A stretch of 64,000 nucleotides of DNA. Origin: Thermoplasmata archaeon. GTDB lineage: Archaea; Thermoplasmatota; Thermoplasmata; Lutacidiplasmatales; UBA184. A program made the position numbers and the translations under genes. Shown one piece after another: positions 40,615 to 49,378 of the stretch (position 1 is its first letter; each line of letters starts with the position of its first letter). Below the pieces are notes generated by a model that saw only the letters and a program-made list of their open reading frames with translations, was not told the DNA's origin and searched no databases. The stretch is from positions 157,772-221,771 of the forward strand of contig JAKIWE010000004.1 of assembly GCA_022750195.1 (NCBI GenBank), given 5' to 3'.

Positions 40615-42678
40615 TCAGATGTACTCGTGCTTCGCCTCGGGCCCCATCAGCCCGAACGCCTCGAACCGGAACGACTGCTTGAGGACGCTGGCGATCGGGA
40701 AGAACGGGATCCACACGAGCATGTCCCACCGGTCCATCTTCGCGAGGAAGTAGGCGAGGGGAGCGGCGCGGATCGCGAGCGCGAGGAGGAGCAGGTACGC
40801 CACGTCGACGAGAGCGTGGACACCGAGGATCACCAGGAGCAAGGCCAGGAAGACGTACACCAGGCTCCGCACCCCCGACCGCGCGAACGTCAGGAACCAG
40901 AACAGGACGCCGAGACCGGCAAACTCAGGGGCCGGGCCCACGATCGACGGGTAGTGCTGTCCGTTCGCCATGAGCATCCCCCGCGCCCACCGGACCCGCT
41001 GCCGGCGGAGCGCCGCGTAGTTCTCCGGCACGTCCTCGTACGCCCGCGCCCCGAACTCCATGCGGACCCGGTAGCCGAGCCGCTGGATCCGCATCGAGAG
41101 CTCGGTGTCCTCGCCGTTCCAGGGGACCCATCCGCCGAGGGCGACCAGGTCCTTGCGCCGGAACGCGGAGAAGAGGCCGTCGATCACCTCGCCGGAGCGG
41201 ACCCCCATCACCGCCGGGCGCTGGAAATAGTGCCCCCACGCGATCTCGAGCGCCCGAAGTTTCCGGGTCCATCCGGTCCGTTGTCGGGGGTGGATCGAAC
41301 CCTGCACCCCGCCGACCTGCGGGTCGGCGAAGTGCGGGATGATCGCGGCGAAGCCGAGCCGGTCGGACACGAAGGTGTCGGCGTCGAGCCGAATGACGAT
41401 CTCGCCGGTGGCGAGAGCGAGCGCGCCGTTCAGCCCGTTCGACTTGCCGGCGTGCGGCAGGTCGACGACCATGCCGCGCGCGTGCTCGAGACGCCCGATC
41501 GCCTGTCGTGCGAGCTCGGAGGTTCGGTCGGTCGAGCCGTCGTTCCCGACGATGATCTCGACCGGGCCCGGGTAGCGGCCGGCGGCGATATCGGCGTGGC
41601 GGATCGCCTCGACGATCCACCGTTCCTCGTTGTACGCCGGCATGAGGATGGAGACCGGCGGGTGGTACCGCGAAAGCGGGGGCAGCGGTCGACGGCGGAG
41701 CTGGCGAAAGTAGAGCGGCCGGTTCAGGGCGATGAACGCCTCCAGCGTCACCAGCGGCAGGAGCAGGAGGAGGGTGAACGGCAGGAGGAGCGACTCGCTC
41801 CCGAGCCATAGGTCGACGAGGCGGAGCGTGAGGGCGGCAGCCGCGATGGCGACGACCCCGGTGCCGAAGAACTGCGCGAGCGCCGCCCGGTCCCGGCGGA
41901 ACCGCGCCTTCACGCTCAGGGGCGTGGGGAGGACGAGCGTGCAGAGGACGATGCCGGCCAGGAACAATCCCCCGGTGATCGTGCGGACCACGATCGCCAG
42001 GTCCCGGACGCTCTGGCCCGGCACGGTAAAGAACAGGGCGTCGAGGACGACCTCCACGCCGAGGTACAGCAGGATCAACCCGAGCGCCCAGGCGCGCCGG
42101 TTCGCCGGCAGGGCCGGCCGTCGGTAGATCAGTCCGCCGGCGATGGCGAACGCCGCCATCGCCGCGAGGTACATCGGGAAGATGTAATCCGGGACGAGCT
42201 TCGAGAGCGAGTTGACCGCGTAGACGCCGGGCCAGGTGTTCGGCCAGAAGATCGCGGCCCCTGCGTACGCGACGAGCTGGCCGTAGGGGAGGAAGAGGGC
42301 CGAGAAGAACGCGAGCTCGAGCGCCGAGAGGACGGTGAAGGAGACGGCGAGCACGAACAGGAACTCCAGCGCCCGGGGCAGCGGGGCGTTCGGCGCGACG
42401 CCGGCCCCGCGCAGAAGGACGGTACGGGTCCCCTCCGCGGTCGCGACCGTGACCGACCTTACGGGCCGACGATCGACCGGTCGAGGCCCGGCCGGCGTCT
42501 CGGAGGGCGCGTCACGGACCACCTGGATACGGACCGTGCCCGCCACCGGTCGCGCCGGTCGGTGGCGCAGCCACTCGACGGTCGCGAACAGGCCCCCGCC
42601 GAGGGTCACCCCGATGAGCACGCCGCCGAGGGGGATCCCCAGCGATCGAAGCAGGTCCACGAAGCCGCTCAGGAACAT
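40615..42678 (-). CDS. processive GT2 glycosyltransferase, polytopic membrane protein
   Basis: This 687-aa membrane glycosyltransferase resembles cellulose/chitin/PNAG synthases. The N-terminal 280 residues have about 7 membrane helices. The GT-A domain follows with PVSILMPAYNEERWIVEAI, IIVGNDGSTDRTSEL, IRLDADTFVSD (the DxD), WNGEDTELSMRIQRLG (catalytic base) and RRQRVRWARGML (Q-x-x-R-W). These are the D, DxD, D, QxxRW set of processive enzymes that extrude polysaccharide. Two to three C-terminal helices follow. No PilZ domain is seen. It lies 68 bases downstream of the surface glycoside hydrolase gene on the same strand, which suggests a shared polysaccharide role. Confidence 0.9.
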   Translation of the reverse strand: MFLSGFVDLLRSLGIPLGGVLIGVTLGGGLFATVEWLRHRPARPVAGTVRIQVVRDAPSETPAGPRPVDRRPVRSVTVATAEGTRTVLLRGAGVAPNAPLPRALEFLFVLAVSFTVLSALELAFFSALFLPYGQLVAYAGAAIFWPNTWPGVYAVNSLSKLVPDYIFPMYLAAMAAFAIAGGLIYRRPALPANRRAWALGLILLYLGVEVVLDALFFTVPGQSVRDLAIVVRTITGGLFLAGIVLCTLVLPTPLSVKARFRRDRAALAQFFGTGVVAIAAAALTLRLVDLWLGSESLLLPFTLLLLLPLVTLEAFIALNRPLYFRQLRRRPLPPLSRYHPPVSILMPAYNEERWIVEAIRHADIAAGRYPGPVEIIVGNDGSTDRTSELARQAIGRLEHARGMVVDLPHAGKSNGLNGALALATGEIVIRLDADTFVSDRLGFAAIIPHFADPQVGGVQGSIHPRQRTGWTRKLRALEIAWGHYFQRPAVMGVRSGEVIDGLFSAFRRKDLVALGGWVPWNGEDTELSMRIQRLGYRVRMEFGARAYEDVPENYAALRRQRVRWARGMLMANGQHYPSIVGPAPEFAGLGVLFWFLTFARSGVRSLVYVFLALLLVILGVHALVDVAYLLLLALAIRAAPLAYFLAKMDRWDMLVWIPFFPIASVLKQSFRFEAFGLMGPEAKHEYI

Positions 42679-42746
42679 GGGGTGGCCTCACGGCTCCCCG
42701 ATGAGCGCCGCGCTCGGAGCGCACCGGCGCCCCGCCCCCCGAAGCG

Positions 42747-45700
42747 TCAACCGGGCCGACGCCGGAGGGAGCGGAACGCCGCGTAGCTCACGACGACCGA
42801 GCCGCCGATCCACAACGCCGTCCAGAGCGCGCCGGAGCTCAGCGCCGCGACCAGAGCGGCCGACGGCCGGTTCGTGATCGGTTCGAATCGGAGCACGGTC
42901 GGGGCGGTCGGACCGGCCACGGTGAGATTCCCGTGCGACGGGACCGCGTAGTACCCTGCCGGGGGATGGATGTCGAACGTGTAGCTACCGTTCGGCGCGA
43001 GGAACGACGATTGGGCCGCCGAGGCGGCCGCGGTCAGGTTCCCGAAGCGAACCGACCAGGCGGAGGCGGCCGCGGGCCCCGTCGCCTCGAACCAGGCGCG
43101 GTAGCGAAGGAGCGTGATGTTCAGGGGGAAGGTGACGCCAAAGCCGCCGACCTGGAAGCTCCCGGTCCTCGGGCTCGCACTGAAGTTCGCGGGGAGGCTG
43201 ACCGTGTAGGCGTAGGTGCCGTTCGGAACGATCGTCGAGACCCATGCCGAGGTCGCGGCCATCGGCGTCCCGTTGAGCGTCACGGTCCAGTTGAGCCCCG
43301 CCCGCGTACCGTTCGCCATCCAGGTGACGTGGTACATCGTTCGGACGAACGGCACGACGATGGCGAGCGGCCCGCCGGTCACGTTGAACAGCTTCGCGGG
43401 CGCCGCGGCGTGGTAGCCGGCCACATAGCCGACGGTGTACGCGTAACTCCCGTTGATGAGCTCAAAGCCCGGGGCGAACCCACCCAAGGTTTGACTGACG
43501 CCCCGAACGGTGATCACCACTCTGTCCGAGGGGGGCAGCCCCAAGGCACGGAACGTCACGGGGAATTCGAGGCCCGGCGGCGTGATGGGGACGAACCGGA
43601 GGTGCACGAGGGTCCAGGAACTGCTGACGGTGAACGCTCCGTCAGACGGGATGATCCGGTAGCCCGGTATCGGCGCGACCTCGAAGCCGTACCTCCCGAG
43701 CGGCTCATAGACGCTGAGCGCGTTGCCGCTCGTATTGGTGGTGAACCCTCGGACCGTCACCGACCAGGGAGTCCCTGCGGGAAGTCCGGTCTGGGCGAGG
43801 ACGACCTGATCGCCGGGTACGAACCTTGCCTTCTCGACCAGGCGCCCGCCCGGCACGACCGTGATCGACCGATTGCCGCTGCTCACGTTCCCCGGCCCCC
43901 ACCCGCTCCATCCGGCGAAGGCGAAGCCGGTGGACGGGGCGACGACCGTCAGGTTCAGCGGCTGGCTTGCGTTCCACCACCCGACCTCCGGGCTGACCGT
44001 GCCGCCTTCGGAAGGAGATGCGGTGACGTTCACGCGCCACTGGGGCGTGAAATTGATCGTGGCGTTCGTGTACGCTCCGCCGACCTCAAGGGGGGAGGGG
44101 ACGAACGCACCGAGACGCTCGGACGGGTACCGTTCCTTGCCGCCGACTGGAAGCGGGACCCCGACGGAGGACACCGGGTAGGAGTTCGCCGGGAGGAGGA
44201 GGGAGAGGTTGTTGGCCGAGGTGGTGTAGAACCTCGGGCCGACGGTCGCGTACCACGGGGTCGGCGACGGCACACCCTGCTCGGCGACCCGGACGTACGT
44301 AGCGCCGGACGGGTACGATTCGAAGAGGACGAGGCTCTGCGGGGGAAGGGTGTAGGAGGTCGGCAGCCCGCCCGGGAACTCGGCCGGGACCGGGTTCGGG
44401 GTGAACGGTTCGACCCAGGTGGTGAAGTTCGAGCCCGTGACGTGGATGGAACCGTTCCAGCTCCACGCTTCGGCGGGAGCATTGACCGGTCCCTCGGCAA
44501 ACTTCGGCGTGAAGGAGATCGCGTGCGTGATGTTGTCGTTGACGACGAGCAGGTCGCGGCGTCCCTGGTCGCTCGGAGCGACGGTATCGATCCCGTAGAG
44601 GGTCTTGCCGAGCCCGGTGATGTTCACCGGGAACGCCTGGGTCCCGAGGTGGTCGAAGATCTGCGTGTAGAGGGCGTAATCCGGTCGCGGTAAGCCCGAG
44701 ACCCCAAACCAGGAGTTGCTGGTCGCGAGCTCGGTGGCGAACAGGTCGATGTTCGACAGGTTGTCGTCCATGGCCTGAGTGATCTGAGACGCGAGGCTGA
44801 GGGCGCCGGAGAGGCCGAAGGAGTACTGCCCGTAGTACGACCAGCTGAGCGCCGCGCCGAGCTCGCTGATCCAGACCGAAACGTTGCAGCCAGGGCAGGC
44901 CGACTGGACGGCCGCGCGCGCGGCGACCATACGGATCGGGATGCCCGCATCGCTCTGAATGGTGCCGTAGAAATCGTGGAGGCTCCCATCGCCGGTACCG
45001 AGCCATCCGGCGGGATACTCGTGGAACGCCACGGCCTGGATCTTCGAGCCCGTGACCGCGAGCACGCCGGCAATCCACTGATCGAAGGTGTAGTACCCGC
45101 AGGTGCAGCCCGACGCGGGCAGCCCCAGGATCGGCGTCGTGTTGTCGACGGCCCGGATCGCCTTCACGTACGCGACGACCTCGTTGCCGAACTGGGTAGG
45201 GTCCGGTCCGTTCGTGGAGGTGGTCGCCCAGTTCTTCCACGCCACCTGCCAGTGCGACCAGAGCTCCGGCTCGTTGCCGATCATCCAGTAGGCGGGTCGG
45301 AAACTCAGATTGACCTCGGTGTAGTTCACGATCTCCGCGGCGATCTTCGTGTCATCGATCTCCGCGGGGACCTGGACGACCGCCGTGCAGTGGGTCGCCC
45401 GGCACATCTGGACGAACTGGCTCTCGTTCGTGAGGGCGCGGGTGGGAGTCCCGTTGTAGGTGTTGTAGTGGGTGTTCGTGAGCGGGTCGTAGTCCTCCCC
45501 CGCCATCGCCCCCGGCCAGACGAGGACCCGGGCCGGCGTGGCGTTCACGGCGTCCGTCTCGCCGGAGAACATCCGGACCTCGTTGTTCACGGTAGTCCCC
45601 CAGAACTGGCCAGAGAGGTTCACCGAGGACCGCCCCACCACGAGGCTGACGTTGGTCGTGGCGGACGGGGTCGGGAGGAGCGCCGCGCCACCGGGGCCGA

Positions 45701-45839
45701 ACGCCGCCCGCATGCCCGGAGGCTCCGGCGGGGTGGGTGATCCGGCGGCGGAGGGCAGAGTGCCCGATAGCACCGTGACGAGGACCATCGTCATCGGTAG
45801 CCATACCGACGGGGAGAGGCCCCGACACCTCAACGACAC
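42747..45839 (-). CDS. cell-surface glycoside hydrolase-like protein (clan GH-A), 1030 aa
   Basis: The protein has a signal peptide (about 10-33) and a TIM-barrel-type catalytic region (about 60-430). PAYWMIGNEPELWSHW contains the acid/base Glu (E190) in the NEP motif, and SVWISELGAALSW contains the likely nucleophile (E326). This pairing is that of clan GH-A retaining enzymes such as GH51, GH30, GH39 or GH79; the exact family cannot be assigned. From about 470 onward come beta domains (PEGA-like repeats such as GYAVPSHGNL-type ends in NGSYAYTVGYVAGYHA and NGTYAYTVSLPANFSA), then a C-terminal membrane helix and Arg-rich tail. It is rich in N-x-S/T sites. It would act outside the cell, anchored by its C-terminus. 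Confidence 0.75.
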   Translation of the reverse strand: MSLRCRGLSPSVWLPMTMVLVTVLSGTLPSAAGSPTPPEPPGMRAAFGPGGAALLPTPSATTNVSLVVGRSSVNLSGQFWGTTVNNEVRMFSGETDAVNATPARVLVWPGAMAGEDYDPLTNTHYNTYNGTPTRALTNESQFVQMCRATHCTAVVQVPAEIDDTKIAAEIVNYTEVNLSFRPAYWMIGNEPELWSHWQVAWKNWATTSTNGPDPTQFGNEVVAYVKAIRAVDNTTPILGLPASGCTCGYYTFDQWIAGVLAVTGSKIQAVAFHEYPAGWLGTGDGSLHDFYGTIQSDAGIPIRMVAARAAVQSACPGCNVSVWISELGAALSWSYYGQYSFGLSGALSLASQITQAMDDNLSNIDLFATELATSNSWFGVSGLPRPDYALYTQIFDHLGTQAFPVNITGLGKTLYGIDTVAPSDQGRRDLLVVNDNITHAISFTPKFAEGPVNAPAEAWSWNGSIHVTGSNFTTWVEPFTPNPVPAEFPGGLPTSYTLPPQSLVLFESYPSGATYVRVAEQGVPSPTPWYATVGPRFYTTSANNLSLLLPANSYPVSSVGVPLPVGGKERYPSERLGAFVPSPLEVGGAYTNATINFTPQWRVNVTASPSEGGTVSPEVGWWNASQPLNLTVVAPSTGFAFAGWSGWGPGNVSSGNRSITVVPGGRLVEKARFVPGDQVVLAQTGLPAGTPWSVTVRGFTTNTSGNALSVYEPLGRYGFEVAPIPGYRIIPSDGAFTVSSSWTLVHLRFVPITPPGLEFPVTFRALGLPPSDRVVITVRGVSQTLGGFAPGFELINGSYAYTVGYVAGYHAAAPAKLFNVTGGPLAIVVPFVRTMYHVTWMANGTRAGLNWTVTLNGTPMAATSAWVSTIVPNGTYAYTVSLPANFSASPRTGSFQVGGFGVTFPLNITLLRYRAWFEATGPAAASAWSVRFGNLTAAASAAQSSFLAPNGSYTFDIHPPAGYYAVPSHGNLTVAGPTAPTVLRFEPITNRPSAALVAALSSGALWTALWIGGSVVVSYAAFRSLRRRPG

Positions 45840-46300
45840 CGACCGACCCCCTCTAGGTCAACGACCCCAACGTTCCTACGAGCGGCTCGTGGGACGGGGG
45901 CACGCTGCCGGGCGAAGCGACTCGGCCTCCCGTCTTGAACCTTGGCCCTCGGTACGACGCCACGACGGGGGGCCTTCCTGACGTTCCGCTCCGCCCGACA
46001 GCCGGAGCCTCCTAGGGGCGGCCGGGACGAACCTGACCGGGGGCGGGAACCTCGATGGCGTTGTACGGGAGTATCCCTCGGTTGCGGCGCTGATCTACTT
46101 CGCCTCTCATCGCGGGCACGCTGGAGCCGGGGACATTGGCGCGCCCGAACTTCGACTACGGCATCGGTGACCACGCGGTCCGGTTCCTTCTCGAGGGGGT
46201 CGAGCCGGCCGAAGGGCTCGTCGGCGAGGGACTGGTCAGGGCACCCAGGGCTCACCCCTCATCTGGTCCGTTCCTTCTGGGTAGATGGATCGGAGGCGCG
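45840..46300. other. intergenic region
   Basis: This 461-base gap lies between the divergent glycoside hydrolase gene (minus) and the GNAT gene (plus). I see no RNA gene, clear operator or convincing ORF. The GNAT frame can be extended upstream to a TTG at 46136, but the extra 55 residues have no family match and the ribosome binding site favours 46301. Confidence 0.4.
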
Positions 46301-46870
46301 ATGAGGACCGCACGGAGAACGAACCAACAGAGCCTTCCGGGCACCAAACTTCGCAGAGTGAAATGGACGAAGGACCTCGCCGCCGTTCGCCGCCTCTTCC
46401 AAGACTACCGACAATGGCTCGCCGAGCACCAGGGCACGACGGCCTCGGCCAAGGCGAGGGGGCAGCGCGGGCTCGCGCTGATCGACACGCAGATCGCGGA
46501 GCTGCCGGGCGTCTACGGTCCCCCTCGAGGAGAGATCATTCTGGCGGTCGCTCAACAACAGCTGGTCGCGTGCGGCGCCCTGCGGGAGCTCGAGCCGAAG
46601 ATCGGGGAGATCAAGCGGATCTACGTTCGGGCCGACCATCGGGGGCCGGTGTTCGGGCCCCGCTTGACGCAGGCGCTTCTCGACCGGGCGTGGCAGCTCG
46701 GGTACGAGCGCGTGCGGGTCGACACGCTCCCGACGATGACTGCCGCCATCGAGTTCTACCAAGAGATGGGGTTCGTCCCCATCCCGTCCTACTGGCCCCA
46801 CCCGGCGCCCGGAGCGCTCTTCTTCGAGTATACCCTGGAGAAGGCGAAATCTCGGCGACGCGGGGCGTGA
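46301..46870 (+). CDS. GNAT-family N-acetyltransferase
   Basis: This 189-aa protein is a GCN5-related acetyltransferase. The core is visible as EIILAVAQQQLVACGALREL, GEIKRIYVRADHRGPVFGPRL with the acetyl-CoA loop RGPVFGPRL corresponding to RGxGxG/A, LGYERVRVDTLPTM and AIEFYQEMGFVPI. The substrate is unknown; free amino acid or small-molecule acetylation is typical. The ATG at 46301 has GGAGG at 46292-46296. The C-terminus is basic (EKAKSRRRGA). No operon partner is evident. Confidence 0.88.
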   Translation: MRTARRTNQQSLPGTKLRRVKWTKDLAAVRRLFQDYRQWLAEHQGTTASAKARGQRGLALIDTQIAELPGVYGPPRGEIILAVAQQQLVACGALRELEPKIGEIKRIYVRADHRGPVFGPRLTQALLDRAWQLGYERVRVDTLPTMTAAIEFYQEMGFVPIPSYWPHPAPGALFFEYTLEKAKSRRRGA

Positions 46871-47106
46871 ACATCGAAGCGGCCCGATTCGGCCCTCGGA
46901 GCGAGTGGGTACCTCGGGCGTTTGCCCATGCGGCCTGTATCGCGAAGGGACCGCGTCGGCCACCTTCCCCTCTACGGAGGTCTCAGGGCCGGGGGTGCAT
47001 CCCAAGAACGTTCAGATCCCCAACTCGGGCGAACCACCCGCGATCCTGGTGGCTCGCCTTTTCCGTCGACGATCTTCCCTCGTCCAACCGATTACCTGAG
47101 CGGGAT

Positions 47107-47502
47107 TCATTTTCGTAACAGCGAGGTGACCCAGTGGTGCACCCTAGAGACGCTTTCTCGAACCTCCTCGGCTTCCTTCTCCGTGAATTCACGGGACTCA
47201 TACTCGACCCGATTTTTCGCTTCGAGGACCCGAGAGATCTGCCGCACGGCCCGGTCGGCGTCGGGAAGGCGGAGGGAGCTCACCATGCCTATGACGCCCG
47301 CGTGCTCCTGACCGCTCCACCGTTGACCGGAACGCTGCACCGTAAGGGCGTCGCAACCGGAGATCACGCAGTGCACCCCGAGAAGGCCCACCGAGTTCCA
47401 CGCCCCTTCGGCCGAGGCCCGATTCATCTGGGTCTCGAACTCGCGAGCTCGCTCGAAGTAGACGACGTAACGCGACTTCGGAACTACCTCAGTCCGAGCC
47501 AT
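47107..47502 (-). CDS. HEPN-like protein, presumed toxin partner of MNT
   Basis: This 131-aa helical protein follows a nucleotidyltransferase gene after 2 bases, the usual arrangement of HEPN/MNT modules. GLLGVHCVISGCDALTVQ resembles the central HEPN helix. The C-terminal KNRVEYESREFTEKEAEEVR with SVSRVHHW matches the final helices of archaeal HEPN proteins, but the canonical R-x(4-6)-H RNase motif is not clear at the expected place (KNRVEY has Tyr where His is usual). It may therefore be a non-catalytic or divergent HEPN. In characterised pairs the MNT protein AMPylates the HEPN toxin to silence it. GC content here is lower than in the neighbours, hinting at transfer. Confidence 0.65.
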   Translation of the reverse strand: MARTEVVPKSRYVVYFERAREFETQMNRASAEGAWNSVGLLGVHCVISGCDALTVQRSGQRWSGQEHAGVIGMVSSLRLPDADRAVRQISRVLEAKNRVEYESREFTEKEAEEVRESVSRVHHWVTSLLRK

Positions 47503-47504
47503 GG

Positions 47505-48098
47505 TCAGGCCCGACCCGTGACGTCCAACCCTTCCAGCTCGATGGCCTTCAGGAGGGCGGGATTGCGTGGGCGGGCGACCTGGGCTCGGGTGAAAATGAA
47601 GGGAGAGACTGGATTCCCAAACCGTTCCCAGACTTGGGTTCGAACCTTGTTCACCGCCTCCTCAGCCCTCTCCCTCTCGCCGGATGTCCGAATCTGGAGG
47701 AAGAGGTCCACATCACTATCGGCCCGCTCCTCGCCCCGTGGAATGGAACCGAATACTCGAGCTCGGTCGACCCCGGTGGCTCGAAGTCCCTCCGCTACGA
47801 CGCGAAGCATCTCGGACCGAAGTCCCGCCTCCCTACGAAAGAGCTCGCTGACGACCGGCGTCAAGACGTGCACAGGGTTCAACTGCCAAGAATAGGATCT
47901 TCCGATCACTTCGCGACTTACAAGCGAGGTGTCCGCGAGTTCGCCTAGGTCACGTGCCGCTTGGGCGGCCGAGACGCGAGCTGTCCGCGCGAGCTCCCGC
48001 CCCGTCCAGTGTCGATGGGGGGAGGCAAACATCGTCCGGAGTAGGCCCAGTTTGGTCGGGCTACCTAGGATCGGAGTCAAGGCGGCGTGGAATCTCAT
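47505..48098 (-). CDS. winged-helix minimal nucleotidyltransferase (MNT), presumed antitoxin
   Basis: The 197-aa protein has an N-terminal winged helix (residues 8-70, LGSPTKLGLLRTMFAS and RVSAAQAARDLGEL as recognition region) and a C-terminal minimal nucleotidyltransferase domain with VFGSIPRGEERADSDVDLFL, in which GS (117-118), D129 and D131 are the nucleotide and metal ligands. MNT antitoxins transfer AMP to HEPN toxins; the attached winged helix would also give DNA-binding autoregulation. I prefer the ATG at 48096-48098 over one at 48116 because a TATA box at about 48131-48137 would put transcription start near 48108. A palindrome spans this region. Confidence 0.8.
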   Translation of the reverse strand: MRFHAALTPILGSPTKLGLLRTMFASPHRHWTGRELARTARVSAAQAARDLGELADTSLVSREVIGRSYSWQLNPVHVLTPVVSELFRREAGLRSEMLRVVAEGLRATGVDRARVFGSIPRGEERADSDVDLFLQIRTSGERERAEEAVNKVRTQVWERFGNPVSPFIFTRAQVARPRNPALLKAIELEGLDVTGRA

Positions 48099-48137
48099 GT
48101 CTCTTATCAGAGACATATGTATTCCTACAGATATATA
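48097..48137 (-). promoter_or_regulatory. MNT-HEPN promoter with start-site palindrome
   Basis: An inverted repeat with perfect 8-base arms (ATGTCTCT and AGAGACAT, loop TATC) lies at 48097-48116. On the minus strand a TATA box (CTATATAT) lies at 48131-48138, about 26 bases upstream of the palindrome centre. A repressor bound here would cover the start site. The winged helix of the MNT protein is the natural candidate. Confidence 0.65.
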
Positions 48138-48334
48138 GGCTTCCGGGCCGAATCCAAGGGTCGATCGAACCGCGACGTCGCCGCCGTGACGCTGAGGTTC
48201 CCACTGAGATCTGGTTCCCGTGTCGATTCATGCCTCCGGCCCGCCCGAACCGATCCCCTGGTCCCTAGCCGCCCTCTGATTGAGGGTCGAACAAGTTCGC
48301 GAATTCGGAGCTAGGATGCGCAAGAAAGTTCAGG

Positions 48335-48440
48335 TGTCGGGGGGGGGATTTGAACCCCCGGCCCCAGGATCTCTCCAGCGGACGCGCGTACGGCGCCCGC
48401 TCTATGAGTCCCGTGCTCTACCAGGCTGAGCCACCCCGAC
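48335..48440 (-). tRNA. tRNA-Met (CAT), with 32-base intron
   Basis: The minus strand folds to a cloverleaf with acceptor GTCGGGG/CCCCGAC, D-arm GCTC-GAGC, anticodon stem CGGGA/TCCTG, T-loop TTCAAAT and discriminator A. The anticodon CAT is at 48404-48406. A 32-base intron (48371-48402) sits after position 37 and contains complementary AGCGG and CCGCT arms, as in bulge-helix-bulge introns cut by the archaeal splicing endonuclease. The acceptor sequence and intron position fit elongator tRNA-Met; tRNA-Ile2 (modified CAT) is less likely. Confidence 0.9.
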
Positions 48441-48471
48441 GCGGGCGGTTCGCCGGACGGGCTCGGCCTCT

Positions 48472-49197
48472 TTAGACCTGCGCGCCCGAGAGTTCCCCGG
48501 ATTCTGTAGGGGAGACCGACGGCTCCGCGTCGACGGAGGCCGTCGGGGGCGCCTCCACCTCGGCGGGCGCGACCTCGTCGGCGATCGGGCCGCCGACGAT
48601 CGAGCTCCGGATCTCGATCTTCTTGAGAGGATAGAGCGTCTTGAGGCCATGCGCGAGGAGCTTGCCGAGGTCGCCCTGCAGCATCTCGCGGACGAACTCC
48701 GGCGCGGTCCGGACTTGCGCCTCCTCGATGAGGAGCGACCGGAGCTTGTGACGGACGACCGTCCGCAGGTGGGTCTGGAGCCGTTGCTCCCCGACGGCCA
48801 CCGGTTTGAGAATGATGGAGACGCCGTCCTTGGTCGTGACGGCGAGGGAGGTGTCGATCTTCGAGCGCTTCCGGCGGGCGAGGCGACGGACATAGTCGCT
48901 CGTCAGCTCGTGGCCGATGAACCGGGTCTCGGCGATGTTCTCCGCGTTCACCCGTTCGATCTGGAATCGGAGCTTGATGTGCGCTTTGCCGATGTCCGCG
49001 CCCCCGCTCAGCTCCTGGAGGGTCGTCTCGAGCGTGCGACCGACGACCTGTTCCGGCTCGGAGGCCATCGTTTCGCCGAGTTCGACGTGCTGGAAGAGCC
49101 CCGGTGCCCGGACCTTGAACCAGTGCTTGGACCGCCACTTGTCCTTGACCGTCCGGGCGATCGTGGCCTTCTTCGCCGTGGACTCCTTCTCGGCCAT
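48472..49197 (-). CDS. rps3ae: 30S ribosomal protein S3Ae (eS1)
   Basis: This 241-aa protein is archaeal/eukaryotic S3Ae. Characteristic stretches are KWRSKHWFKVRAPGLF near residues 20-35, GETMASEPEQVVGRTLETTL (41-60), FQIERVNAENIAETRFIGHE (78-97) and RRLARRKRSKIDTSLAVTT (104-122). The C-terminal 30 residues are an acidic, Ala/Pro-rich extension (APAEVEAPPTASVDAEP) beyond the usual length. It binds the small-subunit platform near the mRNA exit. A TATA-like run (TTATTATGTA on the minus strand, 49225-49234) lies about 30 bases upstream, giving a short leader. Confidence 0.96.
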   Translation of the reverse strand: MAEKESTAKKATIARTVKDKWRSKHWFKVRAPGLFQHVELGETMASEPEQVVGRTLETTLQELSGGADIGKAHIKLRFQIERVNAENIAETRFIGHELTSDYVRRLARRKRSKIDTSLAVTTKDGVSIILKPVAVGEQRLQTHLRTVVRHKLRSLLIEEAQVRTAPEFVREMLQGDLGKLLAHGLKTLYPLKKIEIRSSIVGGPIADEVAPAEVEAPPTASVDAEPSVSPTESGELSGAQV

Positions 49198-49378
49198 CGC
49201 GTGGGGGCGCCGACCGGCGTCCCCTACATAATAACGCCGGCTGAGGGCTCCCGGCTTCCTCCCCCGAATCGGCGCGGTTCAGCCCAGCCGTACCCTCGGC
49301 GGGAAGGGCGAACCGGAGCCGGAAGTTCTCGCCCGCTCTCTCGGCAAACTACATAGGGCGAACGGAACTCCGCGCGCC

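Noticed and set aside
42933..44693. Long plus-strand open frame opposite the glycoside hydrolase gene
   Set aside because: It is antisense to a protein with a signal peptide, catalytic motifs and repeats. Its translation is Arg/Gly/Asp-rich, as expected from the reverse frame of GC-rich coding DNA.
46871..48440. Possible integration at tRNA-Met of the MNT-HEPN module
   Set aside because: The module sits downstream of the tRNA 3' end, but I could not find a second copy of the tRNA-Met 3' sequence on its far side.
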